A stretch of 64,000 bases of DNA, from contig NZ_JBAWJZ010000001.1 in NCBI RefSeq assembly GCF_043876835.1, forward strand, positions 186,001 through 250,000, given 5' to 3'. Position 1 is the first letter of the stretch. The number at the start of each line of letters is the position of its first letter. Positions 51,037-60,384 of the stretch are shown in pieces. Under the pieces are notes generated by a model that saw only the letters and a list, made by a program, of their open reading frames with translations, made no database searches and was not told the DNA's origin. A program made the translations under genes and the position numbers. The stretch is from Yeosuana sp043876835 (GTDB lineage: Bacteria; Bacteroidota; Bacteroidia; Flavobacteriales; Flavobacteriaceae).

Positions 51037-51978
51037 ATGAAAAAGGTATTACTTTTAACTCAAGCAGTCATCTTAAGCATCTCATTTAGTTATTCTCAAA
51101 CTTTAGAAGAACTTAAAGCAACACTTGCAATTCAAAAAGATTCACTTAAAGTGGCTCAAGATCGTGTTAATACAACGCAAGGTAAAATTGATGCCTTTCC
51201 TGGTTGGAAAAAAGGAGCTTTTGGAACTGTAGGAGGAAGCGTTTCTAATTTTAATAACTGGTATGCACAAAAGGCCCCAAATAATAAATCTGGAAACATT
51301 GGTTTTACAATCAATGCCTTTGCAAATCTTGATACAAAATCCTTCTTTTGGAGAAATGCTGGTAATATGAATTTATCATGGGTGAAGTTTGATGATAAAG
51401 ACAACCCTAACGACAACAATAGATGGAGAGAAGCAACAGATGTATTCAACATAACCTCTTTATATGGTCAAAAATTAAGTGAATTTTTTGCTTTTTCTGG
51501 ATTAGCAGAGTACAGAACAACCATCTTGAATAATTTTAATAATCCTGGATATTTAGATGCTGGTATTGGTGGAACTTGGACACCGATTAAAGATTTAGTT
51601 GTTGTTGTGCATCCATTAAACTACAACTTAGTTTTCAGTAAAACAGATGCTATTTTTCAATCGTCGTATGGAACAAAAATACTTGTAGATTATACCAGAC
51701 AAATCCAAGCTGTAAGCTTTAAAACAAACTTGTCAATGTTTCAAAGTTACAAGAGTTCTGATTTATCAAACTGGACATGGAACAACTCTTTTGGATATAC
51801 TTTATGGAAAATGATAGGTGTTGGATTTGACTTTGGATTAAGAAGTAATAAGCAGGAAGCCTTAAAGTATTATGCAATTAATTTTGATGCTACAAGTGGT
51901 GATCCTGAACCAACCTTTGAAAATATTAATAACAAACTTCAAACCTATTGGGTTGTTGGATTAAACTATAAGTTTTAA
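51037..51978 (+). CDS. DUF3078 family outer-membrane protein
   Basis: The 313-residue protein has a signal peptide (about residues 1-20, ending SYSQ), a short helical segment, then a run of alternating strands (WKKGAFGTVGGSVSNFNNWYA, then INAFANLDTKSFFWRN) and ends YWVVGLNYKF, the usual aromatic C-terminus of a beta barrel. DUF3078 proteins are widespread in Bacteroidota and their function is unknown. It has its own strong promoter and shares a bidirectional terminator with hflX. Confidence 0.85.
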   Translation: MKKVLLLTQAVILSISFSYSQTLEELKATLAIQKDSLKVAQDRVNTTQGKIDAFPGWKKGAFGTVGGSVSNFNNWYAQKAPNNKSGNIGFTINAFANLDTKSFFWRNAGNMNLSWVKFDDKDNPNDNNRWREATDVFNITSLYGQKLSEFFAFSGLAEYRTTILNNFNNPGYLDAGIGGTWTPIKDLVVVVHPLNYNLVFSKTDAIFQSSYGTKILVDYTRQIQAVSFKTNLSMFQSYKSSDLSNWTWNNSFGYTLWKMIGVGFDFGLRSNKQEALKYYAINFDATSGDPEPTFENINNKLQTYWVVGLNYKF

Positions 51979-51992
51979 TAAGATTATAAAAT

Positions 51993-52025
51993 AAAAAGAG
52001 CTTCTAAATTAGAAGCTCTTTTTTT
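51993..52025. terminator. Bidirectional terminator
   Basis: AAAAAGAGCTTCTA, short loop, TAGAAGCTCTTTTTTT. Serves the DUF3078 gene (+) and hflX (-); it reaches the hflX stop codon. Confidence 0.93.
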
Positions 52026-53238
52026 ATGCTTGATTCTCATCATAATCTGGATACAAAAAATGATTATAAGGAAAACGAGTGATGTGAATTTGCCTTACTT
52101 CTTCATAAACTCTTTTCTTGAAGTCTTCTAAATTCTCCTTATTTAAAGCTGAAATAAATAGAGCATTGTTACCTATTTTACTCATCCAGGTCTTTTTCCA
52201 TTCATCTAAAGAATAATGCATTTTCGTGCGTTCTGTTTCTAAATCATCTTCACTTAACGGTTCTGGCTTATAAGCATCAATTTTATTAAATACCATAATA
52301 GTTGGCTTATCTGCACTTTTAATTTCTCCTAAAATTTTATGCACAGAATCAATGTGCTGTTCAAAATTAGGATGTGAAATGTCAACAACGTGAAGTAATA
52401 AATCGGCTTCTCTTACCTCATCTAAAGTACTTTTAAAACTTTCAACCAATTGTGTGGGCAGCTTCCTTATAAATCCTACCGTATCTGAAAGCAAAAAAGG
52501 CAAGTTTTGAATGACCACTTTTCTGACCGTAGTATCTAACGTTGCAAATAGTTTGTTTTCGGCAAACACCTCGCTTTTGCTTATTACATTCATTAAGGTA
52601 GATTTTCCAACATTGGTATAACCCACAAGTGCTACACGTACCATGGCTCCGCGATTACCACGTTGAACAGACATTTGTTTATCAATAATTTTAATACGCT
52701 CCTTAAGCAACGCTATTTTATCACGCACAATACGTCGGTCTGTTTCAATTTCTGTCTCACCAGGACCACGCATACCAATACCCCCTTTTTGACGTTCAAG
52801 ATGCGTCCACATACCTCGCAACCTTGGCAATAAATATTCACATTGGGCTAACTCGACTTGTGTTCTGGCATAGCTTGTTTGAGCACGTTGTGCAAAAATA
52901 TCTAGGATTAAATTGGTTCGGTCTAACACCTTGCAATTAAGAATTTTACTAATATTTCGTTCTTGAGCTGCTGAAAGTTCATCATCAAAAATTGCTGTTC
53001 CTATGTCATTATCTTTAATAAAACGCTCAACTTCTTCAATTTTACCTGTTCCTAAAAATGTTCTGGAATTAGGCATATCCATTTTCTGAGTAAATCGTTT
53101 TACAACTTCTCCTCCAGCTGTATATGTTAAAAATTCCAATTCATCTAAATACTCTTTAGATTTAATTTCATCTTGGTCTTTTGTAACAATACCTATTAAT
53201 ACAGCCTTTTCTAAGCTTATTTCTTTTGATTCTAACAT
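52024..53238 (-). CDS. hflX: GTPase HflX
   Basis: The 404-residue GTPase has an N-terminal HflX domain, a coiled linker with GPGETEIETDRR (about residues 157-168), and a G domain with GYTNVGKSTLM (G1, about residue 206), DTVGFI (G3) and NKID (G4). HflX binds ribosomes and splits stalled 70S particles. All GTP motifs are intact. A -7 promoter element lies 17 bases upstream. It stands alone, divergent from an EEP-family gene. Confidence 0.97.
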   Translation of the reverse strand: MLESKEISLEKAVLIGIVTKDQDEIKSKEYLDELEFLTYTAGGEVVKRFTQKMDMPNSRTFLGTGKIEEVERFIKDNDIGTAIFDDELSAAQERNISKILNCKVLDRTNLILDIFAQRAQTSYARTQVELAQCEYLLPRLRGMWTHLERQKGGIGMRGPGETEIETDRRIVRDKIALLKERIKIIDKQMSVQRGNRGAMVRVALVGYTNVGKSTLMNVISKSEVFAENKLFATLDTTVRKVVIQNLPFLLSDTVGFIRKLPTQLVESFKSTLDEVREADLLLHVVDISHPNFEQHIDSVHKILGEIKSADKPTIMVFNKIDAYKPEPLSEDDLETERTKMHYSLDEWKKTWMSKIGNNALFISALNKENLEDFKKRVYEEVRQIHITRFPYNHFLYPDYDENQA

Positions 53239-53254
53239 AAAATAAAATAATGCA

Positions 53255-53262
53255 CAAAGTTA
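53255..53262 (-). promoter_or_regulatory. hflX -7 promoter element
   Basis: Minus strand TAACTTTG matches TAnnTTTG, 16 bases before the hflX ATG. Confidence 0.5.
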
Positions 53263-53300
53263 CATAATTGCAACCATTTTAATTTTTATATTTTTAACGA

Positions 53301-53308
53301 TAATTTTG
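53301..53308 (+). promoter_or_regulatory. -7 element directly before the first EEP gene
   Basis: TAATTTTG matches TAnnTTTG, with only 5 bases to the ATG at 53314. This would give a leaderless mRNA. Confidence 0.45.
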
Positions 53309-53313
53309 AGTTT

Positions 53314-54288
53314 ATGGATGATTCTTTTGACAATAACATATTAAAACATAATACACATACCATTGCATTTTACAATCTTGAAAACCTGTTTGACATCAAA
53401 GATGATCCGAAAACAAATGACAATGATTTTTTACCTATTACTACAAAAAAATGGACTTATAAACGTTATCAAAATAAACTAAGAAAATTAGGTTTTGCTA
53501 TTTCGAGTATAGGCTTTAAAGAAACTGATAAGCATCCGGCTATTATTGGTTTGGCTGAAGTAGAAAATGATACCGTTATAAAAGACCTTATAGCTTCAAA
53601 ACATTTAAGTGAATGCCATTATGGTTTTGTGCATTATGATTCCTTAGATGAACGTGGAATAGATGTTGCTTTGTTGTATGACACTACTTGTTTTAAAGTA
53701 ACCCATTCTGAGACTTTTTCTGTTCAACTATATAATGAAGAAGGCTTGCCAGATTATACAAGAGATATTCTTTTGGTAACAGGTTTGCTTGAAGAAGAAG
53801 AAATTCATGTCATTGTGAATCATTGGTCATCAAGACGCGAAGGCGCTAATGAAACAGAGGCTAAACGTTTAGCTGCTTCTAATAAAGTTATTGAAATTAT
53901 TAATGCCCTAAAATCTGAAAATGCAAATTCAAAAATTATTGTAATTGGTGATTTTAATGACGATCCTACAAATGAAAGTATTCAGCATTTAATTAAAAAT
54001 CAAGATTTATTTAATCCTATGCTATCATTATTTTCATATTCAAGAGGTTCTACATCACATGATTATAAATGGAATTTATTTGACCAAATTATGTTCACCA
54101 AGAACTTTTTTGAAACAATACCTAACACCTTTAGTTATGCAGAAGCCAACATTTTTGATGACGATTTTTTAAAGCTTTTTAATGGTAAATACAAAGGGAA
54201 ACCTTTCAGGACTTATATAGGAAAAAAATATCAAGGAGGTTATAGTGACCATTTTCCTGTGTATGCCACTTTACAAAAGAATTACTAA
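53314..54288 (+). CDS. Endonuclease/exonuclease/phosphatase (EEP) family protein, no signal peptide
   Basis: The 324-residue protein has the EEP fold with catalytic residues visible: Asn in AFYNLENLFD (about residues 18-27), Glu in GLAEVENDT, His in VNHWSSR, Asp/Asn in VIGDFNDDP and the terminal Asp-His in YSDHFPVYA. It should cut phosphodiesters. No signal peptide is seen, unlike its paralogue at 58699. It is convergent with the DUF5689 gene and separated from it by a terminator. Substrate is unknown. Confidence 0.9.
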   Translation: MDDSFDNNILKHNTHTIAFYNLENLFDIKDDPKTNDNDFLPITTKKWTYKRYQNKLRKLGFAISSIGFKETDKHPAIIGLAEVENDTVIKDLIASKHLSECHYGFVHYDSLDERGIDVALLYDTTCFKVTHSETFSVQLYNEEGLPDYTRDILLVTGLLEEEEIHVIVNHWSSRREGANETEAKRLAASNKVIEIINALKSENANSKIIVIGDFNDDPTNESIQHLIKNQDLFNPMLSLFSYSRGSTSHDYKWNLFDQIMFTKNFFETIPNTFSYAEANIFDDDFLKLFNGKYKGKPFRTYIGKKYQGGYSDHFPVYATLQKNY

Positions 54289-54315
54289 AAAACCCACCAA
54301 ATTGGTGGGTTTTTA
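54287..54315. terminator. Bidirectional terminator
   Basis: AAAAAACCCACC, loop AAATT, GGTGGGTTTTT, between the EEP gene (+) and DUF5689 gene (-). Confidence 0.9.
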
Positions 54316-54335
54316 TGGGTATAAATTTAACAAGC

Positions 54336-55751
54336 TTAGTTTGAAGCAATAATACTAAAATCATCTACTTGGTATGCACCATCAAGTGTGGTATCGGTAC
54401 CAGAACCAACCACTTTAAAGGCTACATATAAAGTTCCTGTGTAAGATGATAAATCAATTAAACCAGAATCAATAAACTCATACCAACTATTGCTTTGCGA
54501 AGCAAGAGTAGCGGAAATTGGTTCCCAAGTGGCAGCTAAAACATTTGTTCCGTCATAATCAGTTGAAACAAATATTTCTAGAGTATTATCTGGAGATTCT
54601 AAATGATGTTGAGCCGTCTTAAAGTTTAAAAATTCATTGTCTTGAGCATCCATATCAAATCCAGGTGTTACCAACCAAGCAATGTTTGAAGGGCTTCCTG
54701 AATTAAATGTACTAAATTCTGTATAACCATTTCCTGAAAATACTTTTTCTCTCCAAACCCACGAACCCGCTTCTGCAAAATTAGTCCATCCAACAAAATT
54801 TAAATTTGTGTTGTTGGTTGCAGATTGAAAATCTTCTTCAAAAAGAGTTGTGAAATCATTAGGATCAAGTAATGAGCAACGAGAGTTTGTAAAATTTACA
54901 TCATCTGTTGTGTTTAAGGCTAATATTAAGCTGCTTCCATCAAAAGTTTTACTAACAACTGCCGTAATAGTTCCATTTCCTGTTGGCAATAGTTCATTTT
55001 GAAAACTTGCAAAGGCACTTGTTTCTAAACTAAATTGTGTATAGTTAAAGCCTCCACATGCTTGTAAAGTTCTTTGAGTATCATAATCTTGAGTTGGATC
55101 AAAATAGCGTTTGCCTGCTAAATTATCGGCAAACTCAACATTTTCTACAGATATCAACAAACCAACATACGCTTTGGTAATTTCAGAAAACGTTACAACC
55201 AATGGTGTTATTTCCATTGTATTTTCAGACCTTAAAACACTTAATTTAATTTGATTCAGGCTTAAACTTGTAACAGTAGTACCGTATTGGTCTGTTTCTG
55301 TTCCTCCTCCAATAGTAGTCACACCATTCCCTACTCTTTCTTCCCCAATATATAATCCTTTTAGGCTTATATAGACTTCTCTTCCTAAATTGAATTGATT
55401 GTATGTATCAACTTGATTTAATATTACTTTTAAAGCAATTGTTGGATTTGTAGGACTATCTTGAATGAAAAATTCTTTGAAAAAATTACCTGCTTGATCT
55501 GATGAAGATACATACCCTTTTACATATATATCTGTATCAATAGCTTCAATAAAATCACCTTCTTGATACATGGCCTTAACATCAGCCATTGATACTTCTG
55601 TTGCACCATCTAATAACGTTTTTAGTCTTGAATTCTCTTCGATTCCCAAACTACTTGGTACAACAAAATCATCATCTTGAACACATGATGCGATAGTAAA
55701 ACTAGCTACTACGGCAACCATTAACATTAAAATTCTTTTTATATTTTTCAT
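54336..55751 (-). CDS. DUF5689 surface lipoprotein
   Basis: The 471-residue lipoprotein has a signal ending in IASC (Cys22), a DUF5689 domain at about residues 50-270 (VYVKGYVSSSDQAGNFFKEFFIQD-type OB-like pattern), and a C-terminal beta-rich domain (about 300-471: FEEDFQSATNNTNLNFVGW to GAYQVDDFSII) of the choice-of-anchor/MAM type. DUF5689 proteins sit beside TonB receptors in Bacteroidota, as here, 37 bases downstream of one. It probably binds the receptor's substrate on the cell surface. Its terminal domain suggests carbohydrate or nucleic-acid contact, which is inference. Confidence 0.85.
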   Translation of the reverse strand: MKNIKRILMLMVAVVASFTIASCVQDDDFVVPSSLGIEENSRLKTLLDGATEVSMADVKAMYQEGDFIEAIDTDIYVKGYVSSSDQAGNFFKEFFIQDSPTNPTIALKVILNQVDTYNQFNLGREVYISLKGLYIGEERVGNGVTTIGGGTETDQYGTTVTSLSLNQIKLSVLRSENTMEITPLVVTFSEITKAYVGLLISVENVEFADNLAGKRYFDPTQDYDTQRTLQACGGFNYTQFSLETSAFASFQNELLPTGNGTITAVVSKTFDGSSLILALNTTDDVNFTNSRCSLLDPNDFTTLFEEDFQSATNNTNLNFVGWTNFAEAGSWVWREKVFSGNGYTEFSTFNSGSPSNIAWLVTPGFDMDAQDNEFLNFKTAQHHLESPDNTLEIFVSTDYDGTNVLAATWEPISATLASQSNSWYEFIDSGLIDLSSYTGTLYVAFKVVGSGTDTTLDGAYQVDDFSIIASN

Positions 55752-55788
55752 AATACTATGTTTTTATATTTTTCTTAATTTCTTTTTT

Positions 55789-58572
55789 TTAAAATCTTAG
55801 GTAAACATTTACAAAATAATTTGCTCCACGTCCATACCAATATTTTGAACCAAATCTTCGTATAGGGCTATTTACATCTTGTAATAACTCTCTATAGTTT
55901 GCGTTTCTACCTTGCTCGTATCCTCCTGTTTTGTATTCTTTATCAAAAAGATTTCCAATACTCGCAATAAACCCTACATATTTGTCTCCAATTTTCCAAG
56001 ATTTCCCTCCAACAAGGTTAACAACCATATAATCGTCAAATTTTTCTTGTTTTAATAAATCTTTGGCAATGGTTTCATCATAATCATTAAATGGCAATCC
56101 GTCTGCATCTAAATAAAAGTTTTTAGTTCTTGTTAAAGCATTCATATCTAAATAGGCATTAGAGAAAAAGTTTGCCGTTGCTGCAAACCACCAGTAATCT
56201 GGATCGCGATACTCAAAACCTACAGAGTAAGCCCTTTGTGGGCCACCCGCTATTTTGTAATCTTTTAAATTAGCTTTTCCATAAGATATTGAACCATTTT
56301 GTGATGTAAAACTTGATGAAGTTAAATACAAATCTGGATTATTATCATAAGTAAATTGACCCACAGATGCTGCTCCTTTTAATTTAATAGTTGGAGTTAC
56401 TTGTGCTTCAATACCTAATTCTGCTCCTATATTTTTTTTATTAATTCCTTGTAAAACTTCTTGAACAAAAGCAGAGGTGTCGTTATCTGCAATATCATCT
56501 CCACTTAAACCGTCTGCATAATAAAAACCAACTTCGTTGGCATCTTCTACTTTAGAATAATAGCCAGTTAATTTAGCTTTTACTAGAGTGGAACGGAAAA
56601 TATAACTTGCATCAATGGCACTTACTTTTTCTTCACTAATATTTTTTACAAAACTTTGATTTTCTCTTGAGTTTGAATACGTGTTACGTAAAGAAGGTGC
56701 TCTTGTTATGTAACCAGCATTCACATCAATTAAATGTTTTCCTGTTATTTTATAAGTAAATCCGGCTTTACCACCAACACCTGTAAATGTTAGTTCTTTA
56801 CCTTTTCCATAAGATAAGTCACCAGGAAACCTACTATGCTCCCATAAACCTTCTCTTTGATATTGAGTGTTTGTTAAACTACCCGAAAGATAAAAGTCTA
56901 TTTTGTTATATTTAAATTGGGCTTGGGCATATCCTGAAACAATATTAGCATATAAATTATAGTTGTATCTGTATTTATCGCCTTTGCTTAAAACTCTATC
57001 TGGGTTTTGACTATCATATTGATAATTATCAAACGAATCTACATTTAAAACACCTACATTTGAACCTAATACATCTATAATTTCACCAAAATTTTCAGAA
57101 TTTAATTTTTTGTAATTAACTGAGGCATTTAAAATAATATTATCATTTAATTCTGAATTTAAAATAGTATTAAATGTCCATTGTTTATCATCGCTTCTAT
57201 CCTCATATAATGCATAAGCTGCTGTTATACCATTTATATTGTTTGTAATATTTGCGTCATAAATTCTATCCCAACCAATTTGTCCATCATTTAAAAAGTT
57301 TTGTTCAGCTTGATAGGCACCTGCGTAATCAGGTCCATTACTATCAGCTAAAAAATAACTAGGTAAGTTTTGATAATATGCTGGACTTGGGTTTCCTCCT
57401 CCTGAATAATCTAAACGACTATTGCCAATTTTACCAAATTGGTACCCTATGTTTGTATTTAAGCTTGTTTTGCTAGAAATATCCCAGTAATGATTTAACA
57501 TTAAAATAGGTTCTTCTACCTCTTTTACACGAGAATTTCGTTTATCACCATCTTGCCAACCCCAATATTCATTATACTTTATACCTTTTAAATCATAAAC
57601 TTCTTGGGTGTTTGATGATGATTTACCCCTTCTGTTGGGACTATAAATAGAAGTAAAATTCAAACTATGCTTTTTCCCAAATTTTTTCTCTAAAGAAGCA
57701 AAAAAGGAATTCGAATCATAAAACGTAGCATCTTGATAGCCTTCATTCCCCCAGCGTCTTGATAGCATAAATGCCATAGACCAACCATCTTTCATTAAAC
57801 CTGTAGCATAGCTAAACATGGCTCGATTAGTATAACTTCTATTAGATGATGAATATGTTACTTGACCACCTTCACGGAAGATTGATGCTCTTGTATTCAT
57901 ATTAGTTGTTCCTAAAACTCCTCCAAAATTATAAGCAGAAGGTGTTAGTCCAGATGTTAATTCTTGATTTCTAACAACATCATTTAAACCTCCCCAATTA
58001 CTCCATTGAGGACGACCATCATAAACCTTGTTCATTTCAATTCCATTAATTAAAACCGAACCGTTTTCAGAATCCAAACCTCTAACTCTAAAAAATGAAG
58101 AGCTAAATTCGAAAGCTGCTGTACGCTGAAAAACATCTAATGATGATGATAATAAACCAGAAATGTTATCTGATCCACCACTAGTGTCATCATTAAGTTC
58201 ATCGTCTGATAAAGTAATGGTGAATAAATCGGCAGAACTTTTAACATCAAACTCTAAAGTCATATCCATAATATTTACAGTTTGACCTTCATTAACTATT
58301 ATAGGATATCTTTTTACAGCATATCCATCTTTAAATATTTTTAATACTTGTTCTCCTAAGGGAACATTATTAGAAAATTTAAATTCCCCTAAAGCATTAG
58401 TTTTAGTGGTTTGATTTGTTTCTTCAATAGTAATGGTAACATCTGGAATTGGTTCATAAGTAACAGCCTGTTTAACACTACCCTTAATGGTAGTTTGCTG
58501 AGCATAGGTTGTGAAAATTGAAACAATTCCGAATAAAAAAATAAGTAAACTTTTTTTCATACTTGAATTCAT
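55789..58572 (-). CDS. TonB-dependent receptor with carboxypeptidase-like N-terminal domain
   Basis: The 927-residue receptor starts at MNSSMKKSLLIFLFG; an in-frame ATG at 58620 lies inside the -7 element. Signal peptide to about residue 25 (TYAQ), a carboxypeptidase-regulatory-like domain at about 28-110, a plug with SSSLDVFQRTAAFEFSSSFF and GSVLINGIEMNKVYDG, and a barrel ending FVNVYLRF. It is transcribed with the DUF5689 lipoprotein gene and is flanked by two EEP phosphodiesterase genes, so nucleic acid or phosphate-ester products are a plausible substrate. Confidence 0.92.
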   Translation of the reverse strand: MNSSMKKSLLIFLFGIVSIFTTYAQQTTIKGSVKQAVTYEPIPDVTITIEETNQTTKTNALGEFKFSNNVPLGEQVLKIFKDGYAVKRYPIIVNEGQTVNIMDMTLEFDVKSSADLFTITLSDDELNDDTSGGSDNISGLLSSSLDVFQRTAAFEFSSSFFRVRGLDSENGSVLINGIEMNKVYDGRPQWSNWGGLNDVVRNQELTSGLTPSAYNFGGVLGTTNMNTRASIFREGGQVTYSSSNRSYTNRAMFSYATGLMKDGWSMAFMLSRRWGNEGYQDATFYDSNSFFASLEKKFGKKHSLNFTSIYSPNRRGKSSSNTQEVYDLKGIKYNEYWGWQDGDKRNSRVKEVEEPILMLNHYWDISSKTSLNTNIGYQFGKIGNSRLDYSGGGNPSPAYYQNLPSYFLADSNGPDYAGAYQAEQNFLNDGQIGWDRIYDANITNNINGITAAYALYEDRSDDKQWTFNTILNSELNDNIILNASVNYKKLNSENFGEIIDVLGSNVGVLNVDSFDNYQYDSQNPDRVLSKGDKYRYNYNLYANIVSGYAQAQFKYNKIDFYLSGSLTNTQYQREGLWEHSRFPGDLSYGKGKELTFTGVGGKAGFTYKITGKHLIDVNAGYITRAPSLRNTYSNSRENQSFVKNISEEKVSAIDASYIFRSTLVKAKLTGYYSKVEDANEVGFYYADGLSGDDIADNDTSAFVQEVLQGINKKNIGAELGIEAQVTPTIKLKGAASVGQFTYDNNPDLYLTSSSFTSQNGSISYGKANLKDYKIAGGPQRAYSVGFEYRDPDYWWFAATANFFSNAYLDMNALTRTKNFYLDADGLPFNDYDETIAKDLLKQEKFDDYMVVNLVGGKSWKIGDKYVGFIASIGNLFDKEYKTGGYEQGRNANYRELLQDVNSPIRRFGSKYWYGRGANYFVNVYLRF

Positions 58573-58617
58573 GTTTATAAGAATAAAATTGGATAAATAA
58601 TAATTATTTAACCTACA

Positions 58618-58625
58618 CAAATTTA
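58618..58625 (-). promoter_or_regulatory. -7 element for the TonB receptor/DUF5689 operon
   Basis: Minus strand TAAATTTG matches TAnnTTTG, 45 bases before the chosen start. Confidence 0.5.
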
Positions 58626-58645
58626 CATTATTTATAATAAATATC

Positions 58646-58653
58646 TACTTTTG
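58646..58653 (+). promoter_or_regulatory. -7 element of the exported EEP gene
   Basis: TACTTTTG matches TAnnTTTG, 45 bases before the ATG. It is divergent from the receptor promoter 20 bases away. Confidence 0.55.
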
Positions 58654-58698
58654 AAATAAGATTTGTAATCGAAATAACGTTAACGTAACTTATTTTTA

Positions 58699-59754
58699 AT
58701 GAAAAAATTAAAGCACCATTTCTTTATATTGTTTTTATGTTTATTATCTTATGCAAATGCACAGGAAAAAAAGACCTATAAAATACATACTGTAGCGTTT
58801 TATAATTTAGAAAATTTATTTGACACTATAAATGACCCTACTAAATTTGATGAAGCAAGCCCTATGATGGAATTAAAAACCAATAGGTCAGCTATTTACA
58901 AAAAGAAAGTAAAAAACATGGCTCGTGTAATTGCTGATATTGGTTCTAATGTCGCCCATAATTCACCTGCAATCATTGGAGTTTCTGAAGTAGAAAACCG
59001 AGAAGTTCTTGAAGATGTTGTTAATGATTCTTCTTTAATTTCTAAAGATTACGGAATCATTCATTACCAATCACCTGATGCCAGAGGTATTGATGTTGCG
59101 TTACTTTATCAAAAAAAGCTTTTTTCTCCAATTTCAACAAGCAGTCACGAATTGAAAATTTTTGATGACCTCACCAATAAGCGCGTTTACACAAGAGATC
59201 AATTATTAGTTAGTGGTAATTTAGATGGAGAACTTATTCATGTTATTGTAAACCATTGGCCTTCAAGAAGTGGTGGGGAAGCAAGAAGCAGACCAAAACG
59301 TGTAGCTGCTGCTAAATTATGTAAACATTTGGTTGATTCCCTTCAGATAAATGACCCTTATGCTAAAGTTTTTATAATGGGAGATTTGAATGATGACCCA
59401 ACCAATGCAAGTATAAAAGATGCTTTAAAAGCTCAAAAAGACAGGGATAAAGTAGAATTTAAAGGTATATATAATCCTTTTGAAGGTTTTTTTAAAAGCG
59501 GCTTAGGAACTACCGCATACAGAGATGCATGGAGTTTATTTGATCAAATAATGATTACTAAACCATTACTTGATAAAGATTTTTCATCATACAGATTTTA
59601 TAAAGCTGGAATTTTTAATGAAAACTATTTAATTCAAAAAACCGGACAATATAAAGGATATCCTTACAGAAGTTGGGGCTATGGTGGATTCACAGATGGG
59701 TTTAGTGACCACTTCCCAGTATATGTTTACTTAATAAAAGAAATAAACAATTAA
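58699..59754 (+). CDS. Exported endonuclease/exonuclease/phosphatase (EEP) family protein
   Basis: The 351-residue paralogue of the gene at 53314 has a signal peptide (LLSYANAQ, residues 1-22) and all EEP catalytic residues: AFYNLENLFD, IGVSEVENRE, VNHWPSRSGG, MGDLNDDPT and FSDHFPVYV. It should act in the periplasm or outside. It is divergent from the TonB receptor/DUF5689 operon, and the pairing suggests that its products are imported by that receptor. The sequence does not show whether it cuts DNA, RNA or small phosphate esters. Confidence 0.9.
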   Translation: MKKLKHHFFILFLCLLSYANAQEKKTYKIHTVAFYNLENLFDTINDPTKFDEASPMMELKTNRSAIYKKKVKNMARVIADIGSNVAHNSPAIIGVSEVENREVLEDVVNDSSLISKDYGIIHYQSPDARGIDVALLYQKKLFSPISTSSHELKIFDDLTNKRVYTRDQLLVSGNLDGELIHVIVNHWPSRSGGEARSRPKRVAAAKLCKHLVDSLQINDPYAKVFIMGDLNDDPTNASIKDALKAQKDRDKVEFKGIYNPFEGFFKSGLGTTAYRDAWSLFDQIMITKPLLDKDFSSYRFYKAGIFNENYLIQKTGQYKGYPYRSWGYGGFTDGFSDHFPVYVYLIKEINN

Positions 59755-59772
59755 CAAAACTGTTATATAAAT

Positions 59773-59803
59773 AAAAAAGGCGACCAAATTGGTCGCCTTT
59801 TTT
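59773..59803. terminator. Bidirectional terminator
   Basis: Perfect AAAAAAGGCGACC, loop AAATT, GGTCGCCTTTTTT, between the exported EEP gene (+) and the small membrane protein gene (-). Confidence 0.93.
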
Positions 59804-59805
59804 AT

Positions 59806-60246
59806 TTAATTAGGCCAAACAGCCCATGGAATTCTTGATAAAAACAAAACTAGAGCTATGGTATAAAAAATAGCAATCAATTTTAGTTTAGATTTTGATG
59901 TAAGCTTCTTTTTGTGTTTAGAGTAACCAATAGTTATTAAAGCCACTGCAATAATATTAATTAATGGATGCTCAACCAAATATAACCTGTTTACAGCATC
60001 TTTCATAACGCCTCCCATGCCTAACTCGCTAAACAATTCTAGCCTTGGAGAAACAAAATACAATAATAAACCTAAAAGTAATTGAATGTGCGATACTATT
60101 AAGGTAAACAATGAAATTCTAAAATCTTTTGCTTCGTATTCTTTTCCTGAAACACTTTTAATAATAGCATTTACTGCTGCTATTATCAACACAATTAGGA
60201 CAAGGTACGCCCAATAAGAGTGAACAATTTTAACTGTATTATACAT
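59806..60246 (-). CDS. Small four-helix membrane protein, possibly cytochrome b-like
   Basis: The 146-residue protein has four hydrophobic helices (about residues 11-29, 45-66, 94-108 and 122-140) with histidines at or near helix ends (IVHSYWAY, IVSHIQLLL, LVEHPLINI). Such spacing is seen in small cytochrome b-type proteins, but heme binding is only inference. From memory this family has sometimes been wrongly named ribosomal protein L27. The true L27 gene is at 12981. It stands alone between two terminators. Confidence 0.72.
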   Translation of the reverse strand: MYNTVKIVHSYWAYLVLIVLIIAAVNAIIKSVSGKEYEAKDFRISLFTLIVSHIQLLLGLLLYFVSPRLELFSELGMGGVMKDAVNRLYLVEHPLINIIAVALITIGYSKHKKKLTSKSKLKLIAIFYTIALVLFLSRIPWAVWPN

Positions 60247-60334
60247 ATAGTAATTTTTATTTTTAATATAAGTTACAAATGTAGTAATTAAATAAATATA
60301 CCTTCATTTAAAATAACACGTAAAATTCAAGCAT

Positions 60335-60366
60335 AAAAAAACCGCTCTAATGAAGCGGTTTTTTTT
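60335..60366 (-). terminator. Terminator of the large TonB receptor gene
   Basis: Minus strand AAAAAACCGCT, loop, AGCGGTTTTTT: stem ACCGCT / AGCGGT with a T-run, about 20 bases after the stop codon. Confidence 0.9.
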
Positions 60367-60384
60367 ATATACTAATAATTTATA

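Noticed and set aside
58573..58620. In-frame ATG at 58620 as the TonB receptor start
   Set aside because: It overlaps the -7 element, and the extra residues precede a normal signal peptide that begins at the later ATGs.
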